Assembly (NCBI RefSeq): GCF_030815095.1
Contig: NZ_JAUSWF010000004.1
Location: 1-64,000, forward strand
DNA length: 64,000 bases
From: Aedoeadaptatus ivorii
GTDB lineage: Bacteria; Bacillota; Clostridia; Tissierellales; Peptoniphilaceae
Direction of reading: 5' to 3'
Numbering within the stretch: the first letter of the stretch is position 1; each line of letters begins with the position of its first letter. The position numbers were made by a program, and so were the translations under genes. Below, piece after piece: positions 61,749-64,000 of the stretch. The notes below the pieces were generated by a model. It did not search any database. It was not told the DNA's origin and saw only the letters and a program-made list of their open reading frames with translations.

Positions 61749-61788
61749 AGAATACCACGGCGCCCCGCGCTTGTCAAACCAAATTGGT
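61749..61788 (-). promoter_or_regulatory. Promoter and dyad upstream of the leader peptide
   Basis: Minus-strand TTGACA (61772-61777) and TATTCT (61749-61754) have a 17-base spacer. Directly above the -35 box lies ACCAA-A-TTGGT (61778-61788), a possible regulator site. Confidence 0.75.
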
Positions 61789-61818
61789 AGGAATTCCCCC
61801 TCCGCCGAAACGCCGTTT

Positions 61819-62832
61819 CTATAAGGACCGCAGCAATTCGCCGAAGCCGTCGATCTCTTCTTTCGTGGTCCGGTAGGTCGTCACCAGCCGCACCAGCGAC
61901 GGATCGCCCTCGGCGAATACCTCGAATTGCCCTTCTGCGTCTAGCCGTTGAACCACATCGGCGGGAAGCTCGACGAAGACCTGATTGCTTTCGACCTTGC
62001 GATACGGCGGAAAACCCGCTTCGTGGAGCACTTCTTCGAGGTAGAAGGCCATTTCGTTTGCCTTTCGGCCGATCTCGAAAAACAGATCGTCGGTAAATAA
62101 GGTCTCGAACTGCACCCCGAGGGTAAAGCCCTTGGCGAGGAGCAGGGAGCGCTGTTTTTGAAAGTAGATAAATTCGTCGGCGAGGCGCTTGTTGCTAAAG
62201 ACCAGCGCTTCGCCGAAGAGGGCGCCGTTTTTGGTGCCGCCGATCGAAAAGATGTCCGCAAATTCCGGATATTCGGAGAGTTCCACATCGCTCATCGGCG
62301 AGGTCAGCGCCGATGCCATGCGGGCCCCGTCGATATAGACCGAAACGCCGTGTTCGTCGGCGATCTCTTTGATGCGCCGCAGTTCGTCTTTGGTGTATAC
62401 GAGTCCGGTCTCGGTGGCATTGGAAAGGTAGATCATGCCCGGCAGCACATTGTGAAAATTGCCGAAGCTCTCGAGCGTCGCCTGAAGGCGCGCGGGGTCG
62501 AACTTGCCGTCTTCGGTCTCGACGGTGATGATCTTGTGGCCGCCCGCCTCGATCGCGCCCACCTCGTCGCCTACGATATGGCCGCTGTCGGCGCTGATGA
62601 CCGCCTCGTGGGGCCGGAGTACAAAGCCAATGGCGAGCGTGTTTGCCGCCGTTCCGCCGGGGACGAAGTGGACCGGATACGATGCGCCCAGCGCCGCAGA
62701 AATCTTCTCGCGCGCGGCCTCGGAGTGGGCGTCGTAGCCGTATCCCTCGCACCCCTCGTCCTGCACGCGAAGAAGCGCCCGCCAGATCTCGGGGTGGCAT
62801 AGGTCGTGATAATCGTTTCTGAAATTGAACAT
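61819..62832 (-). CDS. Threonine-aldolase-like PLP enzyme (beta-eliminating lyase family)
   Basis: The 337-residue fold-type I PLP enzyme begins FRNDYHDLCHPEIWRALLRV; it has EGYGYDAHSEAAREKI, the FVPGGTAANTLAIGFVLRPHEAVI segment, and FSIGGTKNGALFGEALVF with the PLP Lys. The layout matches low-specificity threonine aldolases, which cleave threonine to glycine and acetaldehyde. A phenylserine or tryptophanase-like role cannot be excluded. The gene is divergent from the next PLP enzyme. Confidence 0.85.
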   Translation of the reverse strand: MFNFRNDYHDLCHPEIWRALLRVQDEGCEGYGYDAHSEAAREKISAALGASYPVHFVPGGTAANTLAIGFVLRPHEAVISADSGHIVGDEVGAIEAGGHKIITVETEDGKFDPARLQATLESFGNFHNVLPGMIYLSNATETGLVYTKDELRRIKEIADEHGVSVYIDGARMASALTSPMSDVELSEYPEFADIFSIGGTKNGALFGEALVFSNKRLADEFIYFQKQRSLLLAKGFTLGVQFETLFTDDLFFEIGRKANEMAFYLEEVLHEAGFPPYRKVESNQVFVELPADVVQRLDAEGQFEVFAEGDPSLVRLVTTYRTTKEEIDGFGELLRSL

Positions 62833-62902
62833 CGTAGCTTTCCCTCCTTATTGTCATTTGATTTGTGTAATTATATCATAGTGGTGTAAAGAAGGAGGCA
62901 TC

Positions 62903-63985
62903 ATGAAAAAGAATCGACACGGGGCGGATCTCTACGCCCTGGAACGCCGTTATAAGTGGAAGCCCGAGGAAGTCTTGGACTTCTCTTCGAATATAAATCC
63001 CCTGGGCCCCTCGCCCCGGGCCTTGGAAGTGCCCGCAAAAAACGCCGGCGCCGCCGCGCGCTATCCCGATCCCGAATACCGAAAACTCAAAGCGGCGATC
63101 AGCCGCTACGCCAATGTGGCGCCGCAGCATATCCTCTTGGGAAGCGGCACCTCGCAGCTGATTCAGGAATACATCGCCTATATTCATCCCGCCCGCGCGC
63201 TCCTCAACAGCCCCTGTTATAGCGAATACGGCAAGGAATTGGAGAAGGTCGGGGCGAAGATCGTCGAATTTCCCCTGGACTACCACGAAAACTTTATGCT
63301 CGATGTCGACCGCATCATCGAGACCATTCGACGAGAAAAGATCGACCTCTATGTACTCACCAATCCCAACAATCCCACCGGCACCGTGCTTACCCGGGTA
63401 GAGATTCAGCGCATCCTCGACGAGACCGGCGTCCGCATGCTCGTCGACGAGACCTATATCGAATTTACCGACCGCGGCGTCTACTCCGTCTGCGCCCTCG
63501 CCGCAGGACGCGACGATCTGTTCGTGGTGCGGGGCACCAGCAAGTTTTTTGCCACGCCGGGCATCCGCCTGGGCTACGGCATCACCGCCGATGGGGCCGC
63601 TGTGGAGGCCATGTCGGAAAAACTTTCCCTCTGGGGTATCAATATCTATGCCGACCTGATGGGCCGCGAAATGTTTTCGGACGAGGCCTATAAGGCGAAG
63701 ACCTATCATCTGATCCAGAGCGAAAAAGAGCGCATGTGCGCCCGCCTGGAAGCCATCGACGCATTGAAGGTGTTTCCCTCTTACGGGAATTTCGTGCTGG
63801 TAAAAATTCAGGACCGCTCCCACACCGCCGCCGAGCTCCGAGAGGCTCTTTTGGAGAAAAAAATGGTCATCCGGGATTGTTCGAGCTTTCGCAATCTCGA
63901 CGAGCGCTTCTTCCGCTTCTGCATTTTGAAAGAGGCGGCGAACGAAATGCTCGTCACAGAAATCGAGGCCTTCTTTCAAAAATAG
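62903..63985 (+). CDS. Class I/II PLP aminotransferase, HisC/CobD-like
   Basis: The 360-residue protein starts HGADLYALERRYKW...VLDFSSNINPLGPSP, the opening typical of threonine-phosphate decarboxylase (CobD) and related histidinol-phosphate aminotransferases. LLGSGTSQLIQEYI, TNPNNPTGTVL, LVDETYIEF and VVRGTSKFFATPGIRLGYG with the PLP Lys follow. GGAGG precedes the ATG. No cob or his genes are nearby in the window, so which activity it has is open. Confidence 0.82.
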   Translation: MKKNRHGADLYALERRYKWKPEEVLDFSSNINPLGPSPRALEVPAKNAGAAARYPDPEYRKLKAAISRYANVAPQHILLGSGTSQLIQEYIAYIHPARALLNSPCYSEYGKELEKVGAKIVEFPLDYHENFMLDVDRIIETIRREKIDLYVLTNPNNPTGTVLTRVEIQRILDETGVRMLVDETYIEFTDRGVYSVCALAAGRDDLFVVRGTSKFFATPGIRLGYGITADGAAVEAMSEKLSLWGINIYADLMGREMFSDEAYKAKTYHLIQSEKERMCARLEAIDALKVFPSYGNFVLVKIQDRSHTAAELREALLEKKMVIRDCSSFRNLDERFFRFCILKEAANEMLVTEIEAFFQK

Positions 63986-64000
63986 CGCCGTCGCAACCGA

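Overview
The window looks like a chromosome segment of an amino-acid-fermenting, low-redox Firmicute. The evidence is NADP-type glutamate dehydrogenase, iron-sulphur serine dehydratase, a full Opp peptide importer, a polar amino-acid ABC importer, an ECF transporter, SLH-anchored surface protein and strong GGAGG ribosome sites. A member of the Peptoniphilaceae/Tissierellia is my best guess, but this is inference from gene content only. The core genes are fairly GC-rich. A sharply AT-rich block covers about 10.6-26.8 kb, with smaller AT-rich patches at 4.2-5.1 kb.

Layout. 1-0.25 kb: end of an IS3-type transposase, then dispersed palindromic repeats. 0.6-4.1 kb: deoxyinosine glycosylase, chromate transporter, ABC-F ATPase. 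4.2-12.6 kb: a decayed zone with a frameshifted signal peptidase, a broken rlmD copy, a large SLH/beta-helix surface protein, a truncated selO copy, cadD and a helicase remnant. 12.6-26.8 kb: an integrated element of about 14 kb. It carries a large serine recombinase, a tyrosine recombinase, a broken primase, and a seven-gene operon: Xre regulator, two D12-class adenine methylases, FokI-like type IIS endonuclease, a two-ATPase GHKL sensor-kinase-like protein, a receiver-domain protein and a C5 cytosine methylase. 26.5-29.6 kb: intact rlmD (C-terminus replaced by the element) and intact selO. 29.9-35.6 kb: oppABCDF. 35.6-36.3 kb: repeat cluster. 36.3-38.7 kb: dinB divergent from an Xre/ImmA-type pair. 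38.7-43.2 kb: two exported proteins with amine-oxidase-N-like domains, and gdhA. 43.6-54.9 kb: an ABC-2-like exporter, an FNT channel, and a TetR-ABC-ABC-MATE-ECF operon. 55-64 kb: DUF4342 protein, serine dehydratase, dihydroorotase, amino-acid ABC importer, threonine-aldolase-like and CobD/HisC-like PLP enzymes.

Main results. (1) The restriction-modification operon is not a plain FokI system: it includes a kinase/receiver pair and an extra cytosine methylase, which I do not recognise as a described system. (2) The element appears to have entered the 3' end of rlmD so that rlmD and the recombinase exchanged C-terminal coding ends; excision would restore both in frame. (3) The amino-acid ABC operon is preceded by a 38-residue leader peptide with eight cysteines followed by a terminator, which looks like cysteine-sensing transcription attenuation and points to cystine/cysteine as the substrate.

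All family calls come from reading motifs; no database search was possible.
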